From Cyclospora cayetanensis (Eukaryota > Apicomplexa > Conoidasida > Eucoccidiorida > Eimeriidae), in the NCBI RefSeq assembly GCF_002999335.1, contig NW_020312209.1:1-42728 (forward strand): DNA of 42,728 bases, in the 5' to 3' direction. The position numbers were made by a program, and so were the translations under genes. The notes below the pieces were generated by a model that had not been told where the DNA came from, made no database searches, and saw only the letters and a program-made list of their open reading frames with translations. How positions within the stretch are numbered: position 1 is the first letter of the stretch; each line of letters starts with the position of its first letter. Positions 20,216 to 30,900 of this stretch are shown here, one piece after another.

Positions 20216-21854
20216 GCGAAACCGACAGGATCAGAGCTTCTTTGGCAGGCGTCTAGTTTCTACTTGCATGCAGAGGCCTGCGTGAACTTATTTATTTTAT
20301 GGCGACTTCTCTCGCCTTCCCCCTTCTGAGACTTCCAATGGAGGACACGTCTCGCCCTAAACTCGGAAAACAATATGTTAGAGAGTTTCCAAGTAGTTTT
20401 CAGGAGGAGCGCCCTCCGCCTCTATAGGCCTTCAGGCCATAGGATCCTGGCACGAAGACATGGAGACAAGAGGCTAGAGTGCCTGTCTCTGCACCGTCTA
20501 AGCGGCACTTTGAGCATTACCGATAGCTATAGCCATCTACGGTGGAGAAGCACACGACGTCGCATTTTAGCATGTAACCCAATGACCCCTACTCCACAAC
20601 CCATGATGTATATACACATATATATGTATATATATCAACAGTCACGCCAAGTAGTGAATCTTTCCACACCCGCCTAATCAAGTACAACTGGATAATAGGC
20701 GGGCTGTGAGTGTAGTTTAGCTCGCCACATTCGCCGTAGATGTTTTGTGGCTTGGCTGCACTCGTAACCATACGCAAGCGGAGAAGACAAGTGAATCAGC
20801 AAGGCGTGTGTCAAGCAGTGCTTCTCGACGCGCTAAGCACTTACTGCATCTCCTATCGCCGTGCTGGTAATCTACCGGCGGGTCAGGCGGGGAATGAGAG
20901 TAGGAGAGATGTACGTGGAAATTGTGGAGTGTTTTACTGGAGGCTTGAATGAAGGTACGATCGCTTTCCGGTAGAGGCCGCGAAAGTCAAACGGTTTGTG
21001 AGGCGATGATGCAGCCTAGGGCGCACGAACACTCTGGCTGCACTTTGTTCTCCCCCAAACGCCTCCTCTTCTAGAAATACCGCGATCCAAGGTATGCCAC
21101 CGCTTGATATTTAGCACGCATCAAGTCCTACACCCGAATAGTATTTTAAGCGTTAATAGAAGAAGTTAGAAGTACGTTCCTGGAGCGTTAAAGAGCATTC
21201 ATGACCTTCATGGCACCCATGTTAGCACCCTCCCAACAGCTCTGTGTGTGGTCGCGTCGCTCTAATGAGCAGCTGCTTCCAGGGGCCTCCAGTTTCATGA
21301 AGCCTGTGTTCAGCTGCAAAGTTCTACCAGTCAACGCAGTTGTTCTTTAGCCCAAACAGCCCGTGAAACATCCTCCTTGAGCTGCCAGCTCGTCTGCCTA
21401 TTGCTACGTCTCCTCAGCCCCTGGGCCCATCGTGACTGTACGCGGGGGCTCTATATACACCAGAAGAAACAAGTGGCATGCACTAACTACAGTGCATTTG
21501 TGCGTCTGCACGTGCACCGCCTGGTACAGCCGCCCGTATATACCCTAAGCATACTGTGTATAGGCCATTGATAATATCTGTTCCCCCTTCAGCAAACTGC
21601 ATCTGCGATACGCATGGCGGTCTCGCAAAAAAACAGTTTGTCCTCTACCCCTCTTGTAGTGTTGTTATCACACATGCACACGCACACACTCATGTGCATG
21701 TATGCCTAAACTGCAACCGTGACCTGGTGTCTCCTAGACACAGGAGGCGGCATGCAAAAGCCCCAAATTCGGCTACCCTCCTAAAGCTCCACACAGCCCT
21801 CCATTGTACGTCCTCACAAAGTCTGAAGGTCCCTCTAAGCCCGCGAGTGTAACT
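20216..21854. other. No gene supported
   Basis: Only short overlapping ORFs without motifs occur here. A TATACATA-type microsatellite lies at 20,610-20,635 and a CA/TG-rich patch at about 21,668-21,705. CAG repeats are nearly absent. Confidence 0.45.
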
Positions 21855-23333
21855 CTACAAAAGCTCCTGCAGCATCGGATGCTCGGAAACCGCGGAGATG
21901 GCCTCCATTAGCTGAGAGAGGTCGCAAATATGCACCAGCCAGACAAGACACTGATGGCAGCTATGTACATACAGAGAGACTGACATCTGTCGATAAGTTC
22001 TTGAAAACATGAGTACATCATGAGGGTTCACGCGCGTATGCCAACCCACCATGCGAATCTGTGTTTTGAGCTGAGCGCTCTTCCAAGCCCACAATTCGTG
22101 CTTCCTGCAGCAGCAGCAGCAGCAAGAGGCGCTGTAGGCATCAAATTGAGACGGACGCCGCGCAAGGCAGCGCAGAACGGTAGCCACAGACGCAGCAAGC
22201 AGTGACTCAAGGCACTGGGAAGCGGCAAATCCGAGCAACCAGAGCAGGAGAAGCAAAGAGTGGTGGCGAGATAGCGGTGGACATGCGCGCACACCGAAAG
22301 ACACAAGGATTGTGGAGCCTTGTCAGAGCCAGCAAGGTGACCTCAGATGAGTACTGAAGTGGTAATAAGAGAAAGCGGGAAGGCAGGATAGCCTCCTCAA
22401 GTGGCGGTGCTCATATATACACACACACGCAGCAAGCATCCGGCTTTAAAAGCACCAAAAAACAGCCCGAAGATGCAGCGAGGGGCATGCCTAACAAAAA
22501 GCCGACGTAGCATGCGAGGAGTCGCGCACTTGCGGAGAAGGTCCTGCTTTTTCTTAAGAAAGGCCTCAGCTTCATCCAAGTGCATCTCTAGAAAAAAATT
22601 GAAGCCAACAGACACCAGCAAGTGGCTAGCATCCCTCCTGCAAAAGCAACCGCAACACACACGCGCCATCGCCACGACAACTGCACCCTTCCGCATAACC
22701 ACCTCAGGGGGGGGGGGGCCCTCTGCGTGGACAGCAGCAGCAGAAAAAGGCCCCGCAGCAAGTGCGTGATGACCTACGCCACGGCGGGGAGGTAACAGTG
22801 CGAGCCGATATCAGTGAGACATAGCAGCGGGAAAGGCTCTATAGGACGCCGCTGCTGCGGCTGGTCGTTCTGCTGCTGCAGCGGCTGTGGAGCAGGAGGG
22901 CGGATGCGCATATCCTGCAAAGCCGCGTCTAACCGTCGCCGTTCCTTGGTGACGTGTTGCGCCTGTAGACGCACCAAAGGAATATGATCCCTTAGGTTTT
23001 CTCTGCACAGGAAACAGCCGGTTGCCGCATTTCACGTGTTACCGCAGAACAAGCAGGACGCGACAGTAGCAAGCGTTATTCAAGAGAGCAAGCGAGCCTA
23101 TTTGGGAGCTTGAAAGTCTGCCTCGCAGTGCAGGGAAGCAGCTGGAAGCGCAGGATGAACGGCTCAAGAGCAACCCGAGGAGGCCAGGGTGTATACACGT
23201 ACACCTCAAGCATCTCCTTGAGGATGTCGTTCTGCTTTTGCTGCACCTTCTGCAGCTGCTCGGTCAAAACAGCATCCAAGATCCTCTCGCTCTGCCGCAC
23301 AAGGGTCGCCACCTCTTCCTCGGACGCCCCCAT
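21855..23333 (-). CDS. UXT: UXT-family prefoldin-like protein
   Basis: Exons in transcription order: 23333-23203, 23002-22778, 22637-22530, 22104-22050, 21911-21855. Every phase closes, giving 191 residues from the ATG at 23333. It is a prefoldin-alpha-type coiled-coil/beta-hairpin subunit; UXT belongs to the R2TP-associated prefoldin-like complex in other eukaryotes. The N-terminal helix has a heptad-like pattern (RQSERILDAVLTEQLQKVQ). The hairpin region spans intron 2 and reads CLTDIGSHCYLPAVA/RDASHLLVSVGFNFFLEM. This is the UXT pattern of a 'vDlG.n.yvqa.V.DtskI.V.lGyGFFLEltl.EA' block, and HLDEAEAFLKKK follows. The C-terminal helix (SAQLKTQIRM/LMEAISAV) matches 'IKAHI.mlLE.L'. A Pro/Gln-rich insertion of about 20 residues (PPAPQPLQQQ...) lies before the hairpin. 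Donor 2 is GTACGT within the first open frame, and homology places it two bases downstream of an alternative GTGTAC. Confidence 0.87.
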
Positions 23334-24383
23334 TGTGTTCGCGGGGAGCTATGCAGGTTTTTTTCTCCGCAGAACTGGCTATTCCCCCGCTTCCGAGTCG
23401 CGCGCTCTCACTCGTGCTGCAAAGCCGCTGGAATACATATACGGAGTCATTCCAGATGCTCTTGCCGCCGCTGCTCTCTTGCCACGCCGCAATCTGCGGA
23501 CGGGCTGCCGAGTGTCTGGTCAGCGCGCGATGGATGCAGGTGCCAAAGCTATTTGCAGCAGTCGAAGTGCACCCGTTACTCCGATCGTGTGACTTCTTAT
23601 TCACAGAATAAAAGGAATCCACCTTTTTTTACCGCGATCGCGGCTGCTTCTGGTCATGCAATATGCTCATGAGCCTCCCGCCGCGCGGTCAGGGGGCTGC
23701 GATGTGCGTTTTAATCGGTGGCAGCCCGCCAGGAGCAGCACGTCTGGAGGCAGATAGGCATTACTTTTCATGAAGAAAAATGCGTATTATGTTGAAATAT
23801 GTATATATACCTGGAAGTTTTAAATATCTGTGTGTGTGTCCACTCTTGGTTGCAGCAGCCATGGTGTGTTACAGGGCTTTCTGCGCTACTCGATGTGGGG
23901 CCTGTGCTGGTCAGTAGCGACCAAGCAGCTGCAGAAGCTGCGCTCAATGTGGGGAGATACGGCGGTACCAAATAGCTAGGCCTTCCCCAAACTCTTTTGA
24001 TCGGTGCTATATTTCTCGCCTTCTGCGTTTGCTGCAGGCCTCCTGCAATCTGCGTTTTTCCAGGAAGCACTGCTGCTGCCGTCCTACCCGTGGAGTGGGC
24101 GGAGTTTCGTTCACCTTGAGGAGGGTGCCGACGAACTTCTCCTGCTTTGCCGAAAACTTCAGTGTTCAACTCTGCTGCAGTTGCTGCAGCAACGGCGGCA
24201 GCAGCTGCTGCTGTGGCTGCGCTCGGGGCAAGCCGCGTGTTGCTGTTCTTTTGCTGCCCCCCCCGTCTTCGGACGGTTGCTGTTGATTGCACGCACTGTA
24301 TCGGCTGCAACACCAGCAGCGCGCCGGCAGAAGAGACTTGAGCAGCAGCAACTCTACCGACATTGTCACGTAGTAGCACTACC
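23334..24383. promoter_or_regulatory. Divergent region between UXT and UTP5-like genes
   Basis: About 1.05 kb separates the two divergent starts, so both promoters should be here. It contains overlapping Ala/Leu/Cys-rich open frames from CTG/CAG composition, with no family motif, and a TATATA patch near 23,800. I assign no discrete element. Confidence 0.4.
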
Positions 24384-26696
24384 ATGGGGAAGGCTACACT
24401 GGGGACTGTGGCAACAGCGGCAGTCACCGCCGCAGCACAATCTGCCGAGGCGATGACGACAACGACTGCTGCTGCTACTGTTGCTTCCGCTTCTGCAGCT
24501 TCTGCAATGCCTCGACCGGGATGGTCTGCGTTCTCTCCTTGCGGCACCTTCTTTGCGTCTGCTGCTTCGCTTTCACTGCAGCAAGAAACGCAGCCGGAAG
24601 CACAGCAGAAGTGCAACAGCGCGAATGTTTCTTTGCCGCGTAGCAGAATCCGAGTTTGGCGATGCACAGGAGCTGCGAATTCTGCTGCTGGCGACGAAGC
24701 GACAGCAGCAGCAGAGGGCTCCCTCGAGTTTCAAAGACAGTTCATGGGGCATTCCATCTGTCAGGTTGTCTTTGTAGAGCTCCCGAGCGGCAGCTCCAAG
24801 AGCAGCAAGTTGCTGCTGGTTATCGGAACTGAGGCAGGAATGATTGCTGCCATGGATTGCATGAACGGTGGAGCCCTTATGTTTTCGTTGCACTTGAACG
24901 TGTCTGCGGAGGCAGCCGCGGCAGAAGAGGACGATGAAACAGCAGCAATGGCTGCCGCTGCTACTGCTGCTGGAGATGGTGGAGGGGGGGCAGGGGGGAC
25001 CGCTGTAAGAGCGCTGCTGCCGCTCCCAAGCAGCCGCAGCAGCAGCAGCAGCGGCAGCGAGCTGCTGGTGCTGCTGCGGAGATCCCCCGCAGTCTCTTCG
25101 CTCGTAATTATCGATTTGCTGCACGAAGGGCAAGTGCTGCGAGGAACAGACATTGCGCGAGGCTTTGCTCAGGCGATCTTGGTGCAAAGGGATCCGACAG
25201 AACGCCAGCTGGTAATCTTGAGCAGCGGCAGCAGCAGCCAGGGCAGCAGCAGCAGCAGCAACATTGTAGTTTTCGATTTGGAGGAGCAGAAGCTCGTGGC
25301 GAAGCTGCAGGGGGGAAGCGCTGCCTTTAGCGCCGTGGCTGCCGACGCAACGACTGGCCTTGTCGCTGCCATCTGCTGCAGAGGAACGCATGCAGAGCAG
25401 CAGCAGCAGCAGGTAGCTCTTTGGCGTCTGCCGCCTGAAGTATTTGGCGAGAATAATAAAAAGACGACCTTGAAGAAGCTGAAGATCCCTGTGTGGGGTG
25501 TGGTGGCATACCACCAGCGACTGTTGCAGCTGGCGCTGCTGCACAGCCTCAGCAGTGTCGGTACACCCCAAGAGCAGCAGCACGCGCAGGCTCCGCTTTT
25601 CCTGACCTGCCTTACAGAGCAGCAACAGCTGGTCTGTTGGCTAGTAGACACTGCAGCCGCTGCTGTTCCCTCAGCGCCACTCCTCTCCATCCTTACTCAG
25701 GGTGCAGCAGCAGCAGCAGGTAGCTCTTTGGCGTTGACAGCGTCTCCTGGAAGGGAGCACAGCGCTGCAACGGGTGTCTTCTTCATGCAGCAGCAACTGA
25801 TGCTGCAGCGACAGGTTCTGCTCGTCGCTAGAGGTGACCTTCTGGCTCCCTTTTTCCACATTGCAGAGTTGCGAGGCTCGGCAGGAGAAGCAGCGGCAAA
25901 GGAGAAGGGGGAGCCGCTCGTCTTGCCAACAAGAAGTAGCTGCAGAGACGATAAGTGCGGCTTGCAGCGTGTCGAGCCCGTCCAAGCAGAAGGGGCGAAA
26001 CGAGATCGCCGACGTACTAGCGTCAGCGGCGGGAGGCTTCCCAGCAGCCTTACCAGCGGGGAAGAAGCATCAGCAGCAGCTAACGCCATTATGCCGAACG
26101 ATGCAGCCTTGTCGAGTTTGAAGCGGGGTGCACTGAGCACTGTCAGTGGCAAGGCAGGGGAATCTCAAAAGAGGCAGCGACAGGAGGCAGCAGTTGCAGC
26201 AGCAGCAGCGAGCACTAATAGCAGCAGCACTAATAGCAGCAGTAATAATGTGGGGTCGATCCTGCGGCAGGCTCTGCTGACGGCAGATGTGCCTCTCTTG
26301 GAATCGATTTTGTCGCAAGGCCAATTGAAGAAGAAGGAGATCGCAGCGGCAGCAGCAGCGTTAACCCCCTCCCATGCCTTGTCGCTGCTGCAGTTGCTCG
26401 TACAGCAGCAGCAGCAGAAACCAAGCAGCAGCATCTGCAAGGGCCCCTGGATCGAGGAGATCGTGAAGCACCACGCGCCATCCCTCGCATGCACTCCCGA
26501 TGGGAGGCAACAGCTTGTGCTCCTTCAGAAGCAGCTGCAGCAGAGGCGGCAGGTTGAAGGGGCCCTTGTGAAGATCAAGGCGAGAGTAGAGCTCCTTATG
26601 CTTCACATAGAGCAACGCGAGCAGCAGCTCATGCTGCAGCAGAAGATGCAGCAGGATGCGCTGCAGCCCCTCATCGAGCACACAGAGGCTCCGTAG
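24384..26696 (+). CDS. WDR43/UTP5-like ribosome biogenesis factor (t-UTP)
   Basis: A single exon encodes 770 residues from the first ATG at 24384. The N-terminal part is WD40-like: PGWSAFSPCGTFFASA followed by IRVWRC is a typical first blade, and later blades include LLVIGTEAGMIAAMDCMNG and NIVVFDLEEQKLVAKLQGGS. The last 140 residues match a Utp12 domain: ILRQALLTADVPLLESILSQ, then ALSLLQLL, then PWIEEIVKHHAPSLACTPDG and an LQKQLQQR...LVKIKARVELL helix. The WD40 plus single Utp12 layout and size fit WDR43/UTP5, a nucleolar U3 snoRNP (SSU processome) and pre-rRNA transcription factor. UTP12 and PWP2 are usually larger. Poly-Gln, poly-Ala, Ser and Glu/Asp tracts are inserted between blades, and a basic KRQRQE segment before the Utp12 domain may be nuclear targeting. 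An N-terminal non-coding exon cannot be excluded. Confidence 0.8.
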   Translation: MGKATLGTVATAAVTAAAQSAEAMTTTTAAATVASASAASAMPRPGWSAFSPCGTFFASAASLSLQQETQPEAQQKCNSANVSLPRSRIRVWRCTGAANSAAGDEATAAAEGSLEFQRQFMGHSICQVVFVELPSGSSKSSKLLLVIGTEAGMIAAMDCMNGGALMFSLHLNVSAEAAAAEEDDETAAMAAAATAAGDGGGGAGGTAVRALLPLPSSRSSSSSGSELLVLLRRSPAVSSLVIIDLLHEGQVLRGTDIARGFAQAILVQRDPTERQLVILSSGSSSQGSSSSSNIVVFDLEEQKLVAKLQGGSAAFSAVAADATTGLVAAICCRGTHAEQQQQQVALWRLPPEVFGENNKKTTLKKLKIPVWGVVAYHQRLLQLALLHSLSSVGTPQEQQHAQAPLFLTCLTEQQQLVCWLVDTAAAAVPSAPLLSILTQGAAAAAGSSLALTASPGREHSAATGVFFMQQQLMLQRQVLLVARGDLLAPFFHIAELRGSAGEAAAKEKGEPLVLPTRSSCRDDKCGLQRVEPVQAEGAKRDRRRTSVSGGRLPSSLTSGEEASAAANAIMPNDAALSSLKRGALSTVSGKAGESQKRQRQEAAVAAAAASTNSSSTNSSSNNVGSILRQALLTADVPLLESILSQGQLKKKEIAAAAAALTPSHALSLLQLLVQQQQQKPSSSICKGPWIEEIVKHHAPSLACTPDGRQQLVLLQKQLQQRRQVEGALVKIKARVELLMLHIEQREQQLMLQQKMQQDALQPLIEHTEAP

Positions 26697-27940
26697 ACAC
26701 CCCATTGGGGAGCAGGCAAAAGCAAGAGCACGTTTAATTACCGAGAGGGTAGAAATAGGGGCCTGTGTCAATGCACAGATTGTAACTAGAAAGGTGTTGG
26801 TGCGTGTAGTGTCAAGTCTGGGAACTCCGAAACGTTGACGCGGCGTTGCCGCCTTGGAAAGTGGCACGCATGCCAATCACTAGAGGTTGAAGGCGGATGT
26901 GTCGAATGCGCTACCGACTCCTGCCCCTTGCAAGTGCCGTGCCTGCCTGTTTATGGCTGGACGTGCGACGCCTTTGTCGACGGCTGGGGGCTTATAGGGT
27001 AGCTGTGTGGAGGGAGGGGCCTAAAGAAAGGGAAACACGGAGTAAACAAGGGCATTAGAAAGCCGTGGCTTTCGAGGTTGGTTTAGCTGCCTTCAACAGT
27101 CCCCATGCAACAGCACACGGAACGGAAGGCACTCGCATGCTAGGAGGAGGGGAGCAGGAGAGTCGCTTGCTCTCTCCCCTCGATGCAGTGACTTAGAGAC
27201 GGAACGAAGTGGGACCGGCGGTGCTCTAGATGGCAGGCCGCTCCCAAGTTTTGTTGGTTGTCTGCACACAGTCAAAGCCCCTCTAAAAAAACCACGCGTG
27301 TTACGCCATCACCAGGTACTAACTCCCCCGTAGCTGCCAGTGTCGGTGAATCTGGAGGCCGTGTTTGTGGTATCCCGATCTGCAGCTGGTGCGTTCGAGC
27401 AGCCAGGAGCCGGGTGAGATGAGGCTAGAGTTGTGTTCTTAGGGCAACTAACCGCAGCACATCCCCGCATGGGAGGAAGGGGGCCTAGAGGTTCCCCTCG
27501 CCGACAGGCATCCGTAGAGCGCTCCCAGTAGGGGGGCCCCTTAAGCTCTGCACTAGGCGTGTAAGTAGACAAAATACAGAGAAAGGGTATTTGCGAGCAC
27601 CTGAAGGAGCGATAGGGGGCCTCCGGGCCCCTGGAGGCCAGGGGCCCCGGGCAGGAGGGGGCCCCCCCACCACCTTACGCCGGAGGGGCCCCCACCGTGT
27701 CGGGATTCAAGGGAGGGAGGGAGCGATCCATAGAAGATGCTGAGAACTTCCACATTTCCTGGAACTCGCTGAATATGCATTTCTGAGCTGCACACAGAAT
27801 ATTTTATGAAGGATTCTTAGGGTTTCCTTGCTGTGAGAGCCTGGGAGCTGCTGAGAGCGCTGTCACTACACCCGCCGGCAGCAGCAGCCACAGCGGCAGC
27901 ACGAAGAAGACGGGGAACTGCTGCAAAGTGGCATCTTCTA
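26697..27940. other. Intergenic, with GGGGCCCC islands
   Basis: This holds the 3' flank of the UTP5-like gene and the promoter side of the TauE-family gene. GC-rich palindromic islands lie at 27,531-27,540 and 27,617-27,690 (runs of G followed by runs of C). A telomere-like AGGGTTT occurs once near 27,829. Open stretches on both strands are composition artefacts. Confidence 0.5.
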
Positions 27941-30900
27941 ATGAGCTGCAACATGACGTTGCCCTCTACAGCTCGCTTCCACCGGCTGCAGCAGTGCGTG
28001 CCGGAGCGCGAGGAGGCGAGCAGCGTCAATTGCAGCAGCCTCAGCAGTAGGGGAACAGTCACAGTTTTGCTTGCAGAGCATGAAAGTGCAGAAGCGGCGT
28101 GCTGTTCTGCCCGTGGAGACGGCCATGCAGAAGCGATGAAGCGGAAGCACCCCTTGCTTTCCCCCCACCACGCGCGATTTCGGGGGGGGCCCCCCGCAGG
28201 GAGGGCCCCCCAAATCCTCATGGGCATTCTTTGCACAGGCCTGCTCCTTGCGATCCTCTACGCCGTTTCCTTGCAATTTAGCAGCAGCGCATCGCTGCAT
28301 GCGCCTCAAGAGCCCGTTATTCGGCTTTTCACTTCCAAAGGGCCATGCAGCAACAGCGCAAGCACGCCAGTAGAAAGACTTTTATTGGAGCAAAACATGC
28401 CTTCTTCGAATCCTCTCATCCGACGCCTGGATGCAGTACCAGACAGAGAACTGAAGTCTCTTAAAGATGCCTCCTACAGAGAAGTCATTGGTGTCATCCT
28501 TATCGCCCTCGCCAGTATCGTAGCGGTCTGCGCCGGCACTGGAGGTAGGAACGCAACCCTCAACGCACGACTCTTTAGACAACATACATGTATATATATA
28601 TATTTATATGTATTTATATGTACGCATATCGTGATGTGTGCTTCGCACAATGAGCCAACCCTCCGTGACACCCAGTGGTAGTCCTTTTCTGCCGCATCAT
28701 CAATATCCCATCGTTTACTCTCCCTTGTCGATAGGACCCTCTGTGACGCCTCCTGCTCTTACTTGATGCATGCTTCTCTATATATTTCTCACCTCCATCC
28801 CCTGGCGACGCCTTGCCGCTCTTGCTGCCTCGCTTGGTGGTCTGCTGGTGCATGTCTTTATAGAGGCCTATTGCTCAGACCGCCTTTCTCTATGTATATG
28901 TATATATACACGTATATATATACATATATATATATCGTTTTCTCCCCCTCTATGGCTCTCTCCCCGCTTCCTTTAACTATCCATACATCTCTTCGCCGCT
29001 ATATGCCATTGGGGAGCATAAAGGGTGTGTCGTAATATCGTCTCTCTCCATATATATACATGCATATAAACACTACGGAGACAGAAAGAGAGAGCTGCGT
29101 GACAAGGATAGGGCTGCTGTACATTGGTTACTCTCGCTCTATGCACAGTGTATCCTTCGCTATCCCTATCCATATATGTTTCTATATATGTACTTATATG
29201 CATTTATCTGCATGTATATATATATATATGTATACATATATAGATATCTATGGGCTTTTTATGACATCATTCAAGCTCCCTAGAGCAAGGTCATCTCATC
29301 AAGTATGTTTGTGCGCTTATTTTTCTGCATTTTTCTTTTTGCATCCGGCTCACGTGACGATGTTGCGATCAAGATTGAGGCATGCTTGCACTGCGTGTAG
29401 TTACATGTGGGGGCAGCAAAGGCGTTCTTGTTTGCCTCCTTTTCCCATATTTGGCACTTTTTCTAATGGCCATATCGGAGCATCTGTGTTGTTCCCCTGC
29501 TTTATGGGTGTGTGTTTCGGGGGAGGGGGGTACTCGTTCTCCGAGATCTGTGATTCTGCATTTGCGCTGACGCAAGTGCGCGCAGGAAGCCTCCTCTTAC
29601 CCCTCCAACTACTACTTCTCCTTTTCCCTCCTACTACGACTACTTCTCCTCTTACCCCCGCCTACTACTCCTCCTTTTCCCTCCTACTAACACTCCTCCT
29701 CTTACCCCCCACCCCTACTACTACTCCTCCTTTTCCCTCCTAATACTACTCCTCCTCTTAACCCCCCCGTCCCCCACTACTGCTCCTCCTTTCCCCCCCA
29801 AACGAGAAATCCTTATTACGCCTTTATGCCGTTTGTGCTTCTGCTGCAGGCGGGGCAGTGTACGTACCCCTCATGACGTTGATCATGGGTTTCTCCGCTC
29901 ATGAAGCGACAGTGACAAGTCAAGCTCTCATGTCGGGGGGAGTGCTTGCAGGCACTTTACTTGGATTGCGCAGGAGCCACCCAGAGATCCCCCACAGGCC
30001 GCTGATCGATATGGATTTGGTAAGCGCCTTCACGGTGCTTGCGATCGACTCCTGCTTTCTCCCGTTCTTTTGCATCTGTTTTTGCCCCCCCCCCCTGCAC
30101 AAGCTCGCTAGGAAGAGAGGCCTCAAAAAGGCATCGGTTGCGCTGTCTGCTCCCTGCTCGTATATGCTCCAATAGAGTTTCTCTCCACACGCAGCAGTAT
30201 AGCATCTGCGAATATATATATACATGTACATATATATACACATACATATATATACATATATATATATATATACATATACATATAGAGAGAGAGAAAGGGA
30301 GAGATATGTCATAGGTAGTAATGATCTAGGGTAGAATCCTTTCTCAAGGATTAAAAGCCTGAACGGCGGGTAGAATCTGTTTTTTGCGGTGTATTTTGTT
30401 GGCGTGTGCAGGTCTTATTCTTTGGGCCTGCGCAGATTGCAGGAGTTTCTTTTGGATTGGTGATTAATCGCTGCCTTGGCGCTTGGCTAATCATGGCCTT
30501 GTTGCTTATTGTGCTCTCGCACTCGGCGTACATGTGCATTAAGCAGTATAAACGCCTAGCTGCGGAGCGAAAGAATGAGCGGCAGACTGCAGCAGCAGCA
30601 GCTGCTGCTGCAGTCATAGCCGTCGCTGCTGCTACAGAGAGAGATAGTGCTCCTGCTAATGCTGTGCCAAGCGATCTTGGCCCTCTCACGCTGAAGGGGG
30701 AAGCCTTTCTTCCGCTGGAAGAAGGAGCAGCAGCAGACGCAGACGCAGCAGCAGCAGCAGTAGCAGACGCAGCAGACACAGCAGACGCAACCCCGCAGAG
30801 GCACCAGCACCACTTGACTCTAGAGGGTATGTCGAATTTAGCCAGTTGAAAATGCTTGAGGGAGGGGGCAGGCAGGAGGTGCTTGAAACTGCGGTCTTGT

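Noticed and set aside
23768..24667. 299-residue minus-strand ORF
   Set aside because: Antisense to the 5' region of the UTP5-like gene. It is Ala/Val-rich from CAG composition and has no motif.
24573..25625. 350-residue minus-strand ORF
   Set aside because: Exact antisense of the UTP5-like coding region. CTG-derived Leu/Gln/Ala repeats only.
27485..27795. Minus-strand Gly/Pro ORFs
   Set aside because: Arise from the GGGGCCCC islands in intergenic sequence. No start context or family motif.
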